Notes: generated by a model not told the origin, from the letters alone. DNA of 64,000 bases from Gammaproteobacteria bacterium HGW-Gammaproteobacteria-11 (GCA_002840055.1 PGZJ01000003.1:124001-188000), one strand, 5' to 3'; counted from the first letter of the stretch, positions 53,212-63,046 are shown. Numbers and translations are program-made.

Positions 53212-53907
53212 GTGCTGAGCATCCGGAGCATCAATCAATTCTATAACCAAAGCCATATCCTCTGGGACCTGAATCTTGAACTCAAGGAAGGTACCTGCGG
53301 CTGCCTGCTGGGTCGCAACGGCGTGGGCAAGACCACCCTGCTCAAGTGCATCACCGGCCTGCTGCCGATCAAGGACGGGCAGATCAGCCTGAATGGCCGC
53401 GACATCAGTCGCATGACCACGGAAAACCGGGCCCGCTCCGGCATTGGTTATGTGCCCCAGGGACGTGAAATCTTTCCCCTGCTGACAGTAGAGGAAAACC
53501 TGAAAATCTCCCTTGGCGCACGCCCCGACCGAGCCCGGCAGATTCCCGAGCATATCTATCAGCTGTTCCCGGTACTCAAGGATATGAAAAACCGCCGCGG
53601 TGGCGATCTGTCCGGTGGCCAGCAACAGCAATTGGCGATAGGCCGGGCTCTGGTGCTGGACCCCAAACTGCTGATTCTCGATGAGCCCACCGAGGGTATT
53701 CAGCCGAATATTGTTCGGGATATTGGCGAGGTTATTCGCAAGCTCAACGCCGAGATGGGCCTTACCGTGCTGCTGGTCGAGCAGAAGCTGCCCTTCGCCC
53801 GTCGAACCGCCGACGACTTCTTCATTATGGAACGTGGAAGGGTGATGGCTGACGGGCCCATTGCCGAGTTGAGCGACGATCTGGTACAGCGCTATCTGAC
53901 TGTGTGA
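53212..53907 (+). CDS. urtE: Urea ABC transporter, ATPase UrtE
   Basis: 231 residues with a GTG start. Walker A GRNGVGKTT, signature LSGGQQQQLAIGRAL and Walker B LLILDEPTEGI match LivF-type ATPases, and NQFYNQSHILWDLNLE opens as in UrtE. It completes the transporter; a hairpin follows at 53916. Confidence 0.94.
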   Translation: MLSIRSINQFYNQSHILWDLNLELKEGTCGCLLGRNGVGKTTLLKCITGLLPIKDGQISLNGRDISRMTTENRARSGIGYVPQGREIFPLLTVEENLKISLGARPDRARQIPEHIYQLFPVLKDMKNRRGGDLSGGQQQQLAIGRALVLDPKLLILDEPTEGIQPNIVRDIGEVIRKLNAEMGLTVLLVEQKLPFARRTADDFFIMERGRVMADGPIAELSDDLVQRYLTV

Positions 53908-53915
53908 GCCAATAT

Positions 53916-53940
53916 CAAGGCAATGTCCGCCATTGCCTTG
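53916..53940 (+). terminator. Terminator of the urt operon
   Basis: CAAGGCAATG, loop TCCGC, CATTGCCTTG: a perfect 10-bp stem 8 bases after urtE. A run of six T follows after 12 bases. Confidence 0.75.
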
Positions 53941-54025
53941 CCTCAAAGAGGGTTTTTTGACGACTTTTGTGACACAGCCGACTAAACTCTAATGAGGTAC
54001 TGTACGCCCGCATCAGGATGGTGTA

Positions 54026-57000
54026 ATGGACAAAAGAGTTTGGCCACGTAAGGCTTCCCAACTTGGCGCGCTGATCAGCTTTGGCGTGGACGAGACATGC
54101 CGCTGCACGATCAAGGATTTCAGTCAGGCTGGCATGCTGGTGAGTCTGGATGACCTGATGCTGATCAGGCTCAGGCGCAGTGCGGCCATCCCCCACGCTC
54201 ATCCGGCGGTGATCAGTTTCGATCTGCCAGACCGCAAGGTCGGAATTGAAGTCGAGGTAGTACGCTTCACTGACAATGCCGCCGGCCTGCGCATTCTCAA
54301 GCCCAGCCAGGCCCATTACAACGATCTGCAGCGCGCCAACGAACTGCTCAAACCCAGTCAGACCGGTGCTTCGCGCAAGCTGCTGGCCGGTCAGCACCAG
54401 CTCAGCCCGGAAAAGCGCGAAAATCTGGCCAAGACTGCCAACCTGCACTTCAAGCAGTTCCTCGAAGACCGCTTCATTCTCTACTTCGGCCAACTGGAAA
54501 CCTCCCTGCTGGTCGATGCCGAGCGGCAGAAGAATCAGGCCGAGCAGCAACCCTACTTCGATGCCATTGCGCTGTTCCGCAAGCAACGCCAGCGGGTGCT
54601 GGGCGCCACCATCAACCGGATTATCATGAGCGCGCTGGATATTGCCCGTGGCCAGCCGACTCAGAGCCAGGAAACCCCCAGTCACGCAGAGGTACGGGGC
54701 AACTCGCTATCGCTGGTCGAGAAGGATGATTTCGAGGATTGGCTGGTGGTGCGGGTGGCCATTTCCAAGTCCGAAATGCAACTGCGCGACACCTTGATAG
54801 AGCTCCAACTGCGCATCGACGCCGCCTTTGGCAAGCGCGATGGCGTACGGGTATTCAACCCTTACTCGCCGACCTCGCTGTGCAACACCTTTTTTGAAGT
54901 GATCCGCCATCTGGGCCTGAAGAACAAGATTGTCGACCTGTGTTTCAAGACACTGCAGGACACCGTGCTGTGCGAAATGGAAACGGTCTACGCGCTGCTC
55001 AATCGCCTTTACATTGATGCCGATATCTTGCCGGATCTGGATGTCACGACCTACCTGGCCGCGCAAAGTGTGCAGAACCGCCCGCCCCGACCTGCGCCAA
55101 AATCCGCAGCCGAGCCAGCACCAGAACCTGAAGTATCCCTGGATCAGGCTTTCAGTCCATCAACGCAACCCAGTACCGACGCATCCCAGCCGGTCGCCGA
55201 TACCGAGTATGAGCAAGCTGTAGCCGCGCCTCTGATGCCGGATGACAGCCTGCACTATGCCAACAGCCCCTCGGCATTTGGCACCGCCAGCCGCCTGATG
55301 ACACTGCAGAGGCAGCTCAGTCCAGCGGGCCCGGCAGATGCCTCGAACGCGCGCCCTTCGGCGCCCGGTGCGTCAGGCCGAGCCGTCTCGAATGCCGCTT
55401 TCCAGGCCATAGATCAACTCAAGAGCCAGTTGCTTCAGGGTCAGGTCAACCTCAACAGCCCTGGCGCCTTGAAACAGCAACTGGTTCAGGCGGGCGGCGA
55501 CACTATTCGTCTCAGCGAGTTTGAACATGACTCGATGGACATGATTGAAAGCCTGTTCGACAGCATTGTGCAGAACGAGCGGGTAGCCGACGACCTCAAG
55601 GACGAGCTACGCAAGCTGCAGGTGCCCTTGCTGAAAATCATGCTCAAGGATCCACAGCTGTTCAGCGGCGAGTTTCACCCTGCCCGGCAGGCCGTGAACT
55701 ACCTGGCGTTACTCTCGGACAAAGGCAGCATTCACCTGGATGCCAACAAGGACAGCATCATCCAGAGCATTCACGACATTCTGCAAAGTGAGGATGATAC
55801 CGAGGCCTTCAACCAGTCACTGGATGGTCTGGGCTCGCTGGTAAACAAGGAAAAGCGCTTTATCGAGCACAACCTGCGACGTATTCGCGAGACCTGTGCC
55901 GGTCAACAGCGTCTGATACAGGCCAATCGCCAGATCGAGCGCGAGCTCGGGCTACTGCTCAACAAGCCGGTACCGGAAGCCCTGCTGAATCTGGTCAACC
56001 ATGGCTGGAAGGAGCTGATGCGCCTGAGCTATCTGCGTGAAGGCATCAACAGTCCGTCCTGGAACATGACCCTGACCGTGGTGGGTCAACTGCTCTGGCA
56101 TATGTTGCCCGAGCGCAATTCTACCCAGCGCGAGCTGCACCGCAAGGAGCATCTGCTGAAGCTGGCCAGCAAGGGCCTATCCAAGGTTCCCGAAGATCGT
56201 ATCAGCCATCAGTCGATTCTTGATGGCCTGGCCGAGCTGCTGAATCTGGGCGTCACTGCTGAAACCCCGATGGGCCTCTACAGCTCCGTCGAACTGGACA
56301 GTACAGCCCTTAGCGCGCGTCTTGAAGACCATGTGGAAACCGACAAGGATCTGCTGCGCTGGATCAAGCGCGCGCGCAACTTCAAGGCGGCCCAGTGGTT
56401 TGAAATGACCCCGGATGAGCAAGAGACCCAACTGTTCCAGTTGGTCTGGGTATCCGATGACAGCAGTCAGTTCATGTTTGCCAATCACCACGCCACCAAG
56501 ACGGTGGCCCTGAGCCTTGAGCAGGTCGCCATCATGCTGCGCGACGGCACCCTCAGCCTGCTTGCCGATGCGGCCATGCCGGCCGTGGAACATGGACTGG
56601 ACGCACTGATTCAGAAAATCTACGACAAGCTGGCCTTCGACTCCTCGCATGATCAGTTGACCGGCCTGCTGACCCGCAAGGAGTTCTCGCGCTGCCTGGC
56701 CCAGAGCGTCTCGCGGGCGCAGGAGGAAAACAGTCAGTTCAGCCTGATCTTTATCGATATCCTGCAGTTCAAGGTCATCAACAATACCTGTGGCTACGAG
56801 GCAGGCGATCGGTTCCTGCGGGAACTGGCGCGACGCATCAATGGCGTACTGGATGAGGACGGTATAGCGGGGCGCGTGGGGCCGGATCAGTTTGCTCTGC
56901 TGCTACCCATGGAGGCCGACACCCAGGGATTCAAGCTGGCCTCGGAGCTCAAGGCCAGCATCGAAGAAAGCCGCTTTGTGCAGGACGACAAGAGCTTCGT

Positions 57001-57958
57001 GATCAATGCCGTGGTCGCCATGCTCGGCTTTGACCATGAAAACAAACGGGTCATGGAACTGCTGCGCTCACTGGAAGCTGCAGCGGAAATTGCCAAACGT
57101 TCTGGCCACAAGGATATCCAGGTGGTATTGCCGGGTGACGAGCGACTGGAGGAGCTGGATGAGGTCATGACCTGGGTCACCCGCATCAACCGGGCGCTGG
57201 ATGACAACAACCTGAAACTGCGCTGCCAGAAAATCACGCCACTGAGCGACGAAGACAACGCCCTGCCGCATTATGAAGTGCTGCTGACCGTGATCGACGG
57301 ACAGGGTGAGCAGACACCGCCAGCCGAGTTCATCAAGGTTGCCGAAGAATACAGCCGCATGGGTGCAGTCGACCGCTGGGTGATTGAAACCGTGCTGCGC
57401 TGGATGATGGCGCACAAGGATCAACTGGCGCTGTTTGGCGGTTTCTCGATCAACCTGTCCGGGCACTCAATGAACGACGAGTCCTTCCTCGACTTTATCT
57501 TCGACGCCCTGGTGCGCTACGAAGTACCGCGCGACAAACTGATCTTCGAAATCACCGAGACCACCGCCGTCGCCAATCTCGAAGACGCCGCCGACTTTAT
57601 CAACGAAATGCGCAGCATTGGTTGCCGCTTCTCGCTGGATGACTTTGGCGTCGGCCAGTCGTCCTATTCCTACCTCAAACGTCTGCCAGTGGACTTCATC
57701 AAGATTGATGGCGCCTTTGTCCGCGATATCAGCCGCAGCGATGTCGACTTTGCGCTGGTCAGGTCGATTACCGAAATGGGTCACTACCTGAACAAGAAGG
57801 TGATTGCCGAATACGTCACCACGGCGGAAACCCTGGAGATTGTCGAACAGATCGGTGTCGATTTTGCCCAGGGCCATTTCTATGGCGCACCGGGCCTGCT
57901 TGAAGACCTGCAAGTATTGCAGGCCGAAAGCAGCCTCAGCGACGGTGCTCCTGCCTAG
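54026..57958 (+). CDS. PilZ-DUF1631-GGDEF-EAL cyclic-di-GMP protein
   Basis: 1310 residues, apparently soluble. A PilZ domain opens the protein with an intact c-di-GMP site: R4-x3-R8 (RVWPR) and D31-F-S-Q-A-G36. A long DUF1631 region covers about residues 100-780, with a Pro/Ala-rich linker near 350-430. The GGDEF domain (about 870-1030) has GPDQF in place of GGDEF near residue 952, so it is probably not a cyclase. The EAL domain (about 1065-1300) reads EVL at residue 1084 but keeps NLS, EITET, DDFG, KID, AEYV and QGHF, so it may be an active phosphodiesterase. It is flanked by hairpins and looks monocistronic. Confidence 0.88.
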   Translation: MDKRVWPRKASQLGALISFGVDETCRCTIKDFSQAGMLVSLDDLMLIRLRRSAAIPHAHPAVISFDLPDRKVGIEVEVVRFTDNAAGLRILKPSQAHYNDLQRANELLKPSQTGASRKLLAGQHQLSPEKRENLAKTANLHFKQFLEDRFILYFGQLETSLLVDAERQKNQAEQQPYFDAIALFRKQRQRVLGATINRIIMSALDIARGQPTQSQETPSHAEVRGNSLSLVEKDDFEDWLVVRVAISKSEMQLRDTLIELQLRIDAAFGKRDGVRVFNPYSPTSLCNTFFEVIRHLGLKNKIVDLCFKTLQDTVLCEMETVYALLNRLYIDADILPDLDVTTYLAAQSVQNRPPRPAPKSAAEPAPEPEVSLDQAFSPSTQPSTDASQPVADTEYEQAVAAPLMPDDSLHYANSPSAFGTASRLMTLQRQLSPAGPADASNARPSAPGASGRAVSNAAFQAIDQLKSQLLQGQVNLNSPGALKQQLVQAGGDTIRLSEFEHDSMDMIESLFDSIVQNERVADDLKDELRKLQVPLLKIMLKDPQLFSGEFHPARQAVNYLALLSDKGSIHLDANKDSIIQSIHDILQSEDDTEAFNQSLDGLGSLVNKEKRFIEHNLRRIRETCAGQQRLIQANRQIERELGLLLNKPVPEALLNLVNHGWKELMRLSYLREGINSPSWNMTLTVVGQLLWHMLPERNSTQRELHRKEHLLKLASKGLSKVPEDRISHQSILDGLAELLNLGVTAETPMGLYSSVELDSTALSARLEDHVETDKDLLRWIKRARNFKAAQWFEMTPDEQETQLFQLVWVSDDSSQFMFANHHATKTVALSLEQVAIMLRDGTLSLLADAAMPAVEHGLDALIQKIYDKLAFDSSHDQLTGLLTRKEFSRCLAQSVSRAQEENSQFSLIFIDILQFKVINNTCGYEAGDRFLRELARRINGVLDEDGIAGRVGPDQFALLLPMEADTQGFKLASELKASIEESRFVQDDKSFVINAVVAMLGFDHENKRVMELLRSLEAAAEIAKRSGHKDIQVVLPGDERLEELDEVMTWVTRINRALDDNNLKLRCQKITPLSDEDNALPHYEVLLTVIDGQGEQTPPAEFIKVAEEYSRMGAVDRWVIETVLRWMMAHKDQLALFGGFSINLSGHSMNDESFLDFIFDALVRYEVPRDKLIFEITETTAVANLEDAADFINEMRSIGCRFSLDDFGVGQSSYSYLKRLPVDFIKIDGAFVRDISRSDVDFALVRSITEMGHYLNKKVIAEYVTTAETLEIVEQIGVDFAQGHFYGAPGLLEDLQVLQAESSLSDGAPA

Positions 57959-57970
57959 CGCACCGTCGCT
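57938..57970. terminator. Hairpin at the convergent end of the c-di-GMP and nrtD genes
   Basis: AGCGACGGTGC and GCACCGTCGCT form a perfect 11-bp stem with an 11-base loop that spans the stop codon of the c-di-GMP gene and the gap to nrtD. It can serve both strands. Confidence 0.6.
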
Positions 57971-57976
57971 GGCAGC

Positions 57977-58846
57977 TTAACCGGCTGATTCCGGTCGGCG
58001 CTGACGCTCATAGAGAAAGCGCAGGACCTCAGAACGATACTGGTTGTACTGCGTATCACCAGCCAGCGCCAGTCGGTCGCGCGGGCGCTCCAGCTCCACG
58101 CTCAATATCTCGCCGATGCGTGCCGACGGGCCGTTGGTCATCATCACGATCTTGTCCGACAGCAGCACCGCCTCATCGACGTCATGGGTGACCATCAACA
58201 CGGTGTTCTTGAGCTCGGCCTGAATCGCCATGACTGAGTCCTGCAGGTGCGCCCGGGTCAGTGCGTCCAGGGCACCAAAGGGCTCATCCATCAACAGCAG
58301 TGTCGGCTCCATGGCCAAGGCCCGCGCAATGCCGATACGCTGTTTCATGCCGCCGGAGATTTCCGCCGGATACTTGTGCATGGCGTGATCCATGTGCACC
58401 AGGTGAAGATTGTGTTCGATCCACTGGCGCATTTCCTTGCGGTTCTTGCGGCCCCTGAATATCTCCTTCACCGCCAACTCAATGTTCTGGTAGCAGGTCA
58501 ACCAGGGCAACAGGGCGTGATTCTGGAACACCACAGCGCGGTCCGGCCCGGGCTGATTGACCTCCCGGCCCTGCAGAATGGCCCCACCTTCGGTGGCCTG
58601 ACTGAGCCCGGCAACTATATTCAGCACGGTTGACTTGCCGCAGCCGGAATGGCCGATGATGGAGACAAACTCACCCTTGGCGACCTTCAGGTTGACCTTG
58701 TCCAGCGCCCTGAACACGCCGCCACGGGTTGGAAAATCAATCGACACGCCGCTCAGATCGAGAAAGGCGGCCTCACTTCGGCTAGCCGGAATCGTGGCTG
58801 TCTGTCCGGCGTCGAGCGTTGCGCTGATCATGCTCATGACTGACAT
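57977..58846 (-). CDS. nrtD: Nitrate ABC transporter, ATP-binding protein
   Basis: 289 residues from the ATG at 58846, with GAGGT 8 bases upstream; a frame to 58975 overlaps the permease. Walker A GHSGCGKST, FQNHALLPWLTCYQNI, ABC signature ISGGMKQRIGIARAL and Walker B LLLMDEPFGALD are those of NrtD/TauB-type ATPases. It energises nitrate import and is the last gene of the porin-nrtABD operon. It is the single-ATPase version; no NrtC-type fusion is present. Confidence 0.9.
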   Translation of the reverse strand: MSVMSMISATLDAGQTATIPASRSEAAFLDLSGVSIDFPTRGGVFRALDKVNLKVAKGEFVSIIGHSGCGKSTVLNIVAGLSQATEGGAILQGREVNQPGPDRAVVFQNHALLPWLTCYQNIELAVKEIFRGRKNRKEMRQWIEHNLHLVHMDHAMHKYPAEISGGMKQRIGIARALAMEPTLLLMDEPFGALDALTRAHLQDSVMAIQAELKNTVLMVTHDVDEAVLLSDKIVMMTNGPSARIGEILSVELERPRDRLALAGDTQYNQYRSEVLRFLYERQRRPESAG

Positions 58847-58877
58847 GGGAATACCTCGTCGAATAGAAATTGAAAAC

Positions 58878-59897
58878 TCATTGACCGGCCTGCTTGTCGT
58901 GCGACAACCACTTCTGCAGGGTGACCATGAACCAGTCCAGCAGGAAGCCGATAAAGCCGATGACCAGGACCGCAAACATGATGCGACCTAGCGAATTGGA
59001 GCTGCCATTCTGGAACTCATCCCAGATGAATTTGCCCAGCCCGGGGTTCTGCGCCAGCATTTCAGCGGCAATCAGCACCATCCAGCCAATACCCAGGGAA
59101 ATGCGCAGACCAGTGAAGATCATCGGCAGTGCAGCAGGAATGGCGATCTTGAAGATCTGCTTGCGTAGCGGCAGACGGATAACCCGGCCGACATTGATCC
59201 AGTCTCGATCAATCGAGCCGACGGCCACGGCGGTATTGATCAGCGTCGGCCACAGTGAGCAGAGCATCACGGTAATCGCCGAGGTGACAAAGGAGCGACT
59301 GAACAACGGATCCTCCGACACGTACACGGCACTCACCACCAAGGTGACGATCGGCAACCAGGCCAGCGGTGACACCGGCTTGAGAATTTGTACCAGCGGG
59401 CTGATGGCGCCGTAGAGATTCTTGCTCAAGCCACAGGCTACACCAATGGGTATGGCAATCAGGCTGGCGAGGACAAAGCCGGCAAACACGGTTTTCAGGC
59501 TGGTAAAGACCTGATCAACAAAGGTCGGCGCACCAGCATAACTGCGCCAGCGCAGTTCGGCATCCGGGTTGGCTTCCAGTAACCGCGCATTGCGCTCTTC
59601 CTGGCGCTGCATAAAGGCCGCTTCACGGGCCCGCTCGCGCTGGTGATCCTCAAGCAGATTACCGGCCTGCTCCCAGACCTGAACCGGGCCGGGCAGCACC
59701 CCGAGGCTGGTGTTGATCTGTGCGGCGGCGCCCGCCCATAGCAGCAGAAAAAGGCCGATCGCAATCAGCGGCAAACCCAACTGATTGAATAAATCCCTGG
59801 CCTGCTCGCGGGGGCTTTCACCACGCACCAGACGGACCAGCGGCACCATCCAGTTAAGACCAGACATTTCCATGTAGTGAATGATTCTATTGCTCAT
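58878..59897 (-). CDS. nrtB: Nitrate ABC transporter, permease
   Basis: 339 residues, preceded by AGGTGA. A first membrane helix (GLPLIAIGLFLLLWAG) is followed by a charged periplasmic stretch (about residues 80-120) and a BPD-type permease domain, with LKPVSPLAWLPIVTLV and GWMVLIAAEMLAQNPGLGKF as in NrtB. The charged insert is longer than in cyanobacterial NrtB. It lies between nrtA and nrtD. Confidence 0.9.
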   Translation of the reverse strand: MSNRIIHYMEMSGLNWMVPLVRLVRGESPREQARDLFNQLGLPLIAIGLFLLLWAGAAAQINTSLGVLPGPVQVWEQAGNLLEDHQRERAREAAFMQRQEERNARLLEANPDAELRWRSYAGAPTFVDQVFTSLKTVFAGFVLASLIAIPIGVACGLSKNLYGAISPLVQILKPVSPLAWLPIVTLVVSAVYVSEDPLFSRSFVTSAITVMLCSLWPTLINTAVAVGSIDRDWINVGRVIRLPLRKQIFKIAIPAALPMIFTGLRISLGIGWMVLIAAEMLAQNPGLGKFIWDEFQNGSSNSLGRIMFAVLVIGFIGFLLDWFMVTLQKWLSHDKQAGQ

Positions 59898-59965
59898 GAC
59901 ATCACCTGCTCGTTTGCTGCATGACAGAGTGGCCCGCGCTCTGCGGCACGGGCCGTGGCTGTCGT

Positions 59966-61384
59966 TCAGATTGACTCGTCACCCTTGAGGCCGATTTCAA
60001 AGCTTTCCAGATAGGCATTCGGGCGCCGCGCATCGTAGGGCACACCATCAATGAACTCACTCGGGGTGTCGCGTATGCCGTCCTCGGTTGCGAAGTCCGG
60101 AAAGTCACTGGCCGCCATCTTGCCTTCGGCAATCAGTGCCTGAGCCGCCTGGGCATAGATGTCCGGGCGATAGACGCGTTGTGCGGTTTCCATATACCAG
60201 CTGTCCGGCTTCGCTTCCGGAATCTGCCCCCAGCGACGCATTTGCGTCAGGAACCAGATGGCATCGGAGTAGAAGGGATAGGTCGCGTGGTGACGGAAGA
60301 ACACATTGAAGTCCGGCTCACTGCGCAGATCACCCTTCTCGTACTCGAAGGTGCCGGTCATGGAGTTGGCAATGACCTCGACATCGGCACCGACATATTG
60401 CGGCATCGACAGAATGCGCGCGGCTTCCTGGCGATTGGCGTTGTCATCCGCATCCAGCCAATGGGCCGCACGGATCAGCGCCTTGACCAGCGCCATATGG
60501 GTATTGGGATGACGCTCAGCCCATTCGCTGCTGACACCAAAGACCTTCTCCGGATTGTTCTTCCAGATCTGCTCGTTGGTCACGACAGGCACACCAATAC
60601 CCATGAACACCGCTTGCTGATTCCAAGGCTCACCCACGCAGTAACCGTGAATGGTGCCGGCCTCCATGGTTGAGGGCATCTGCGGTGGCGGTGTGACCGA
60701 GAGCAGCACATCAGCATTCAACTGGCCCGAGGTATCACCGCGGTGCGGTGCGTAATAGCCGGGGTGTATGCCGCCCGCCGCCAGCCAGTAACGCAGCTCG
60801 TAGTTATGCGTGGAAACCGGGAAGACCATACCCATGCGGAAGTTCTCTCCCCGGTCACGAAAGGCATCAACAACCGGACTGAGCGCGCTGGCACTGATCG
60901 GATGCACCGGCAGGCCATCTTCATGCGGCACATGCGGCTTCATCTGCGACCAGACATCGTTGGAGACGGTAATGGCGTTGCCATTCAGATCCATGGAGAA
61001 GGCGGTGATAATGTGCGCCTCGGTACCAAAGCCTATGGTCGCGCCAATCGGCTGACCGGCCAGCATATGTGCGCCGTCCAGCTCGCCACTGATGACGCGG
61101 TCCAGCAGCACTTTCCAGTTGGCCTGGGCCTCAAGGGTGACAAACAGCCCCTCGTCTTCGAAATAGCCGCGCTCGTAGGCAATGGCCAGCGGGGCCATAT
61201 CGGTCAGCTTGATAAAACCAAGGTGCAGGTCTTCTTTTTCCAGCGCGCCCTCGGCGTAGGCTGTTGACAGGCCGAGCAGGCTGGCCCCCAGCGTCAACAG
61301 AGTGCCAGCGCCGAGCTGCTTCAAGTTCAGTGACAGCCCGCGGCGCAACAGCCCGGGGCGATGATCAGGATTTGAAAGGGTCAT
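59966..61384 (-). CDS. nrtA: Nitrate ABC transporter, substrate-binding protein
   Basis: 472 residues, preceded by GAGGAG. A signal peptide ends near [62 protein letters not shown] and [15 protein letters not shown] are hallmark regions of NrtA/CmpA binders. There is no lipobox, so the binder is probably free in the periplasm. It follows the porin gene by 38 bases. Confidence 0.92.
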   Translation of the reverse strand: MTLSNPDHRPGLLRRGLSLNLKQLGAGTLLTLGASLLGLSTAYAEGALEKEDLHLGFIKLTDMAPLAIAYERGYFEDEGLFVTLEAQANWKVLLDRVISGELDGAHMLAGQPIGATIGFGTEAHIITAFSMDLNGNAITVSNDVWSQMKPHVPHEDGLPVHPISASALSPVVDAFRDRGENFRMGMVFPVSTHNYELRYWLAAGGIHPGYYAPHRGDTSGQLNADVLLSVTPPPQMPSTMEAGTIHGYCVGEPWNQQAVFMGIGVPVVTNEQIWKNNPEKVFGVSSEWAERHPNTHMALVKALIRAAHWLDADDNANRQEAARILSMPQYVGADVEVIANSMTGTFEYEKGDLRSEPDFNVFFRHHATYPFYSDAIWFLTQMRRWGQIPEAKPDSWYMETAQRVYRPDIYAQAAQALIAEGKMAASDFPDFATEDGIRDTPSEFIDGVPYDARRPNAYLESFEIGLKGDESI

Positions 61385-61422
61385 GGGTTCTACTCCTCAA
61401 GTTGATGCAATGGATTGCCGGA

Positions 61423-62652
61423 TCAGAAGGCCACTTGGGCCATCAGCCAGAACTTGCTGGTATCCGTGGCAAAATCGTCGGCGGAATAACGGGCATATTT
61501 GGCCAGCAGGTTGACCTTGCCAAAGGCCCGGGAAGCCTGAAGATTCAGTTCCGAGCCATAGTCATCACCGCCACGGTCAGCGGAAAAATCGTGGTAGGCC
61601 GCCAGCAGACCAACGCCTGCGACGTTGCCGGAGAGTTTCAGATAGCTATCGCGCAGACCATCCGGAGGGGTCACCAGAAACACATCTGCCCAACCATTGA
61701 AGGCGTGGGCTGTCGCCAGCGGCGTGCTGAAGGCACTGCCATCAACGCCCAGTACTTCATGGCCGAGCCGTGCCGATACGGCCTTGTACTGCGCGCCCAG
61801 CTCCACCAGGGTGTAATCGGCATCAATGTTCGAAGCACCGCTGCGGAAGTCGTCCTGCTTGGCATATTCCAGGGCGTATAACAGTTTGCTGCTGGCATTC
61901 AGCGCGTAATCGCCAGCGAAGCGCAGACCCAGCGTACGGTTGGAGCTGGCGGGCAAGGTCTCGTTGTCCAGAAAGTAGCCATAGGCACTGAGCTTGCCCG
62001 CTGCAAAGCCGCTGTAACCCAGGTTGAGCAGATGCGAGCTCATCTCGAACTCGCCGACCGGTGAGTCCTCACCGAAGATGCGGTTGACCTTGTCGATATA
62101 GGCATAGCTGATCTGGGTATCGGCCAGACTGGTATTGACCAGACTGAAGGCATCGTAGGTTTGTTCGTTCTGACGCCAGCCGACATTGCCGATGAAGCGC
62201 GCATTGTCATAGATGATGCGCTGGCGACCGAGCTTGAACAGCGTATTCGACAGCCCTGCATAACTCAGAAAAGCCTGATTGACCTCGGTGCCGCGCGGAT
62301 CGGCAACCACCGAGTAATCGGTTTCAGCCGATGGGGTCTGGGTCGCATTGTTGTAACGCACCGAACCCAGAACAGTCACATCATCCATTTCCACAAAGGC
62401 GCCGAATCCGTGAAAGCTGTCAGTGGCGTAGTTGATGCGGGTACGCAATGTCGAGGCATTGGCATTGCGCAGCGGGTTATCCTGATCCACGTGTTCGTAG
62501 CGATAGCGCAGATCCACCCCGGCCTTGCCGTTGCTCAGTGCCTCCATCAAGGATGTGCTCTCGGCCTGGGCCGCAGCAGACAGCATGGCCAGCGCCATTG
62601 TCGACAGCCCGATCAGCGCCTGGCGCTGCCCTCCGAAATTGCCTGTATTCAT
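61423..62652 (-). CDS. Outer-membrane porin of the nitrate operon (alginate-export-like)
   Basis: 409 residues from the ATG at 62652, which has GGGGGAG 8 bases upstream; a TTG at 62658 is less likely. The signal peptide ends near AAAQAES. The rest is amphipathic beta strands (VDLRYRYEHVDQDN, LRTRINYATDSFHGFGAFVE, FKLGRQRIIYDNARFIGN) and ends with a terminal Phe (AQVAF), as outer-membrane barrels do. It resembles alginate-export-type porins. As first gene of the nrt operon it probably admits nitrate across the outer membrane. Confidence 0.85.
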   Translation of the reverse strand: MNTGNFGGQRQALIGLSTMALAMLSAAAQAESTSLMEALSNGKAGVDLRYRYEHVDQDNPLRNANASTLRTRINYATDSFHGFGAFVEMDDVTVLGSVRYNNATQTPSAETDYSVVADPRGTEVNQAFLSYAGLSNTLFKLGRQRIIYDNARFIGNVGWRQNEQTYDAFSLVNTSLADTQISYAYIDKVNRIFGEDSPVGEFEMSSHLLNLGYSGFAAGKLSAYGYFLDNETLPASSNRTLGLRFAGDYALNASSKLLYALEYAKQDDFRSGASNIDADYTLVELGAQYKAVSARLGHEVLGVDGSAFSTPLATAHAFNGWADVFLVTPPDGLRDSYLKLSGNVAGVGLLAAYHDFSADRGGDDYGSELNLQASRAFGKVNLLAKYARYSADDFATDTSKFWLMAQVAF

Positions 62653-62684
62653 GCTCAAACTCCCCCTGGATAAAAAACGCGCAC

Positions 62685-62736
62685 AAAAAAAGGCGTCCCC
62701 GTTATCAATCCTTGGATTGATTCGGTGGACGCCTTT
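62685..62736 (-). terminator. Leader terminator (attenuator) of the porin-nrt operon
   Basis: On the minus strand AAAGGCGTCC pairs with GGACGCCTTT, enclosing CCG/CGG and ATCAATC/GATTGAT, and is followed by a T run. It lies between the predicted start of transcription (about 62797) and the porin ATG, so the operon must be read through it. This suits antitermination of the NasR/NasT (ANTAR) kind, but no such gene is in the window. Confidence 0.8.
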
Positions 62737-62807
62737 GCCCGTACTCGATGTAGTGTGGTGGAGCGATTACTGCCCGTATTGCCCGGCCTGCTCCCGCAAG
62801 GATAAAA

Positions 62808-62823
62808 AGCAAAGCCCGTGCCA
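62808..62823 (-). promoter_or_regulatory. Sigma-54 promoter of the porin-nrt operon
   Basis: TGGCACGGGCTTTGCT on the minus strand is a full match to the sigma-54 consensus TGGCACRNNNNTTGCW except for no deviation at the invariant GG and GC, which are 10 bases apart. The start of transcription should be near 62797, giving a 145-base leader. Confidence 0.88.
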
Positions 62824-62888
62824 CAAATGCCAATTAACTGTTAATTAACTGTTTCTAAAAGAGATCAGCCACATGGATGTGCCTTGAC

Positions 62889-62904
62889 TGCACCAGGGGG
62901 TGCA
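62889..62904. promoter_or_regulatory. Candidate NtrC enhancer site
   Basis: TGCACC, AGGG, GGTGCA is a perfect inverted repeat of NtrC half-sites, about 90-105 bases upstream of the predicted start. The 4-base spacer is one shorter than the usual 5. Between it and the promoter lies an AT-rich direct repeat (TTAATTAACTG, 62831-62852) that could bend DNA. Confidence 0.6.
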
Positions 62905-63046
62905 TCCGATCTGTGCATAAAGCAGCTGCGCGCACTTGAACAGGTCAACAATCACAAGCAACAAAGTTGCATGTGACTGACACAGTTCCGACAAGCCCGG
63001 CGGTGTACTATGGTCAAGCTCAAGGCCGTCAACGAGGATCCGCCGC

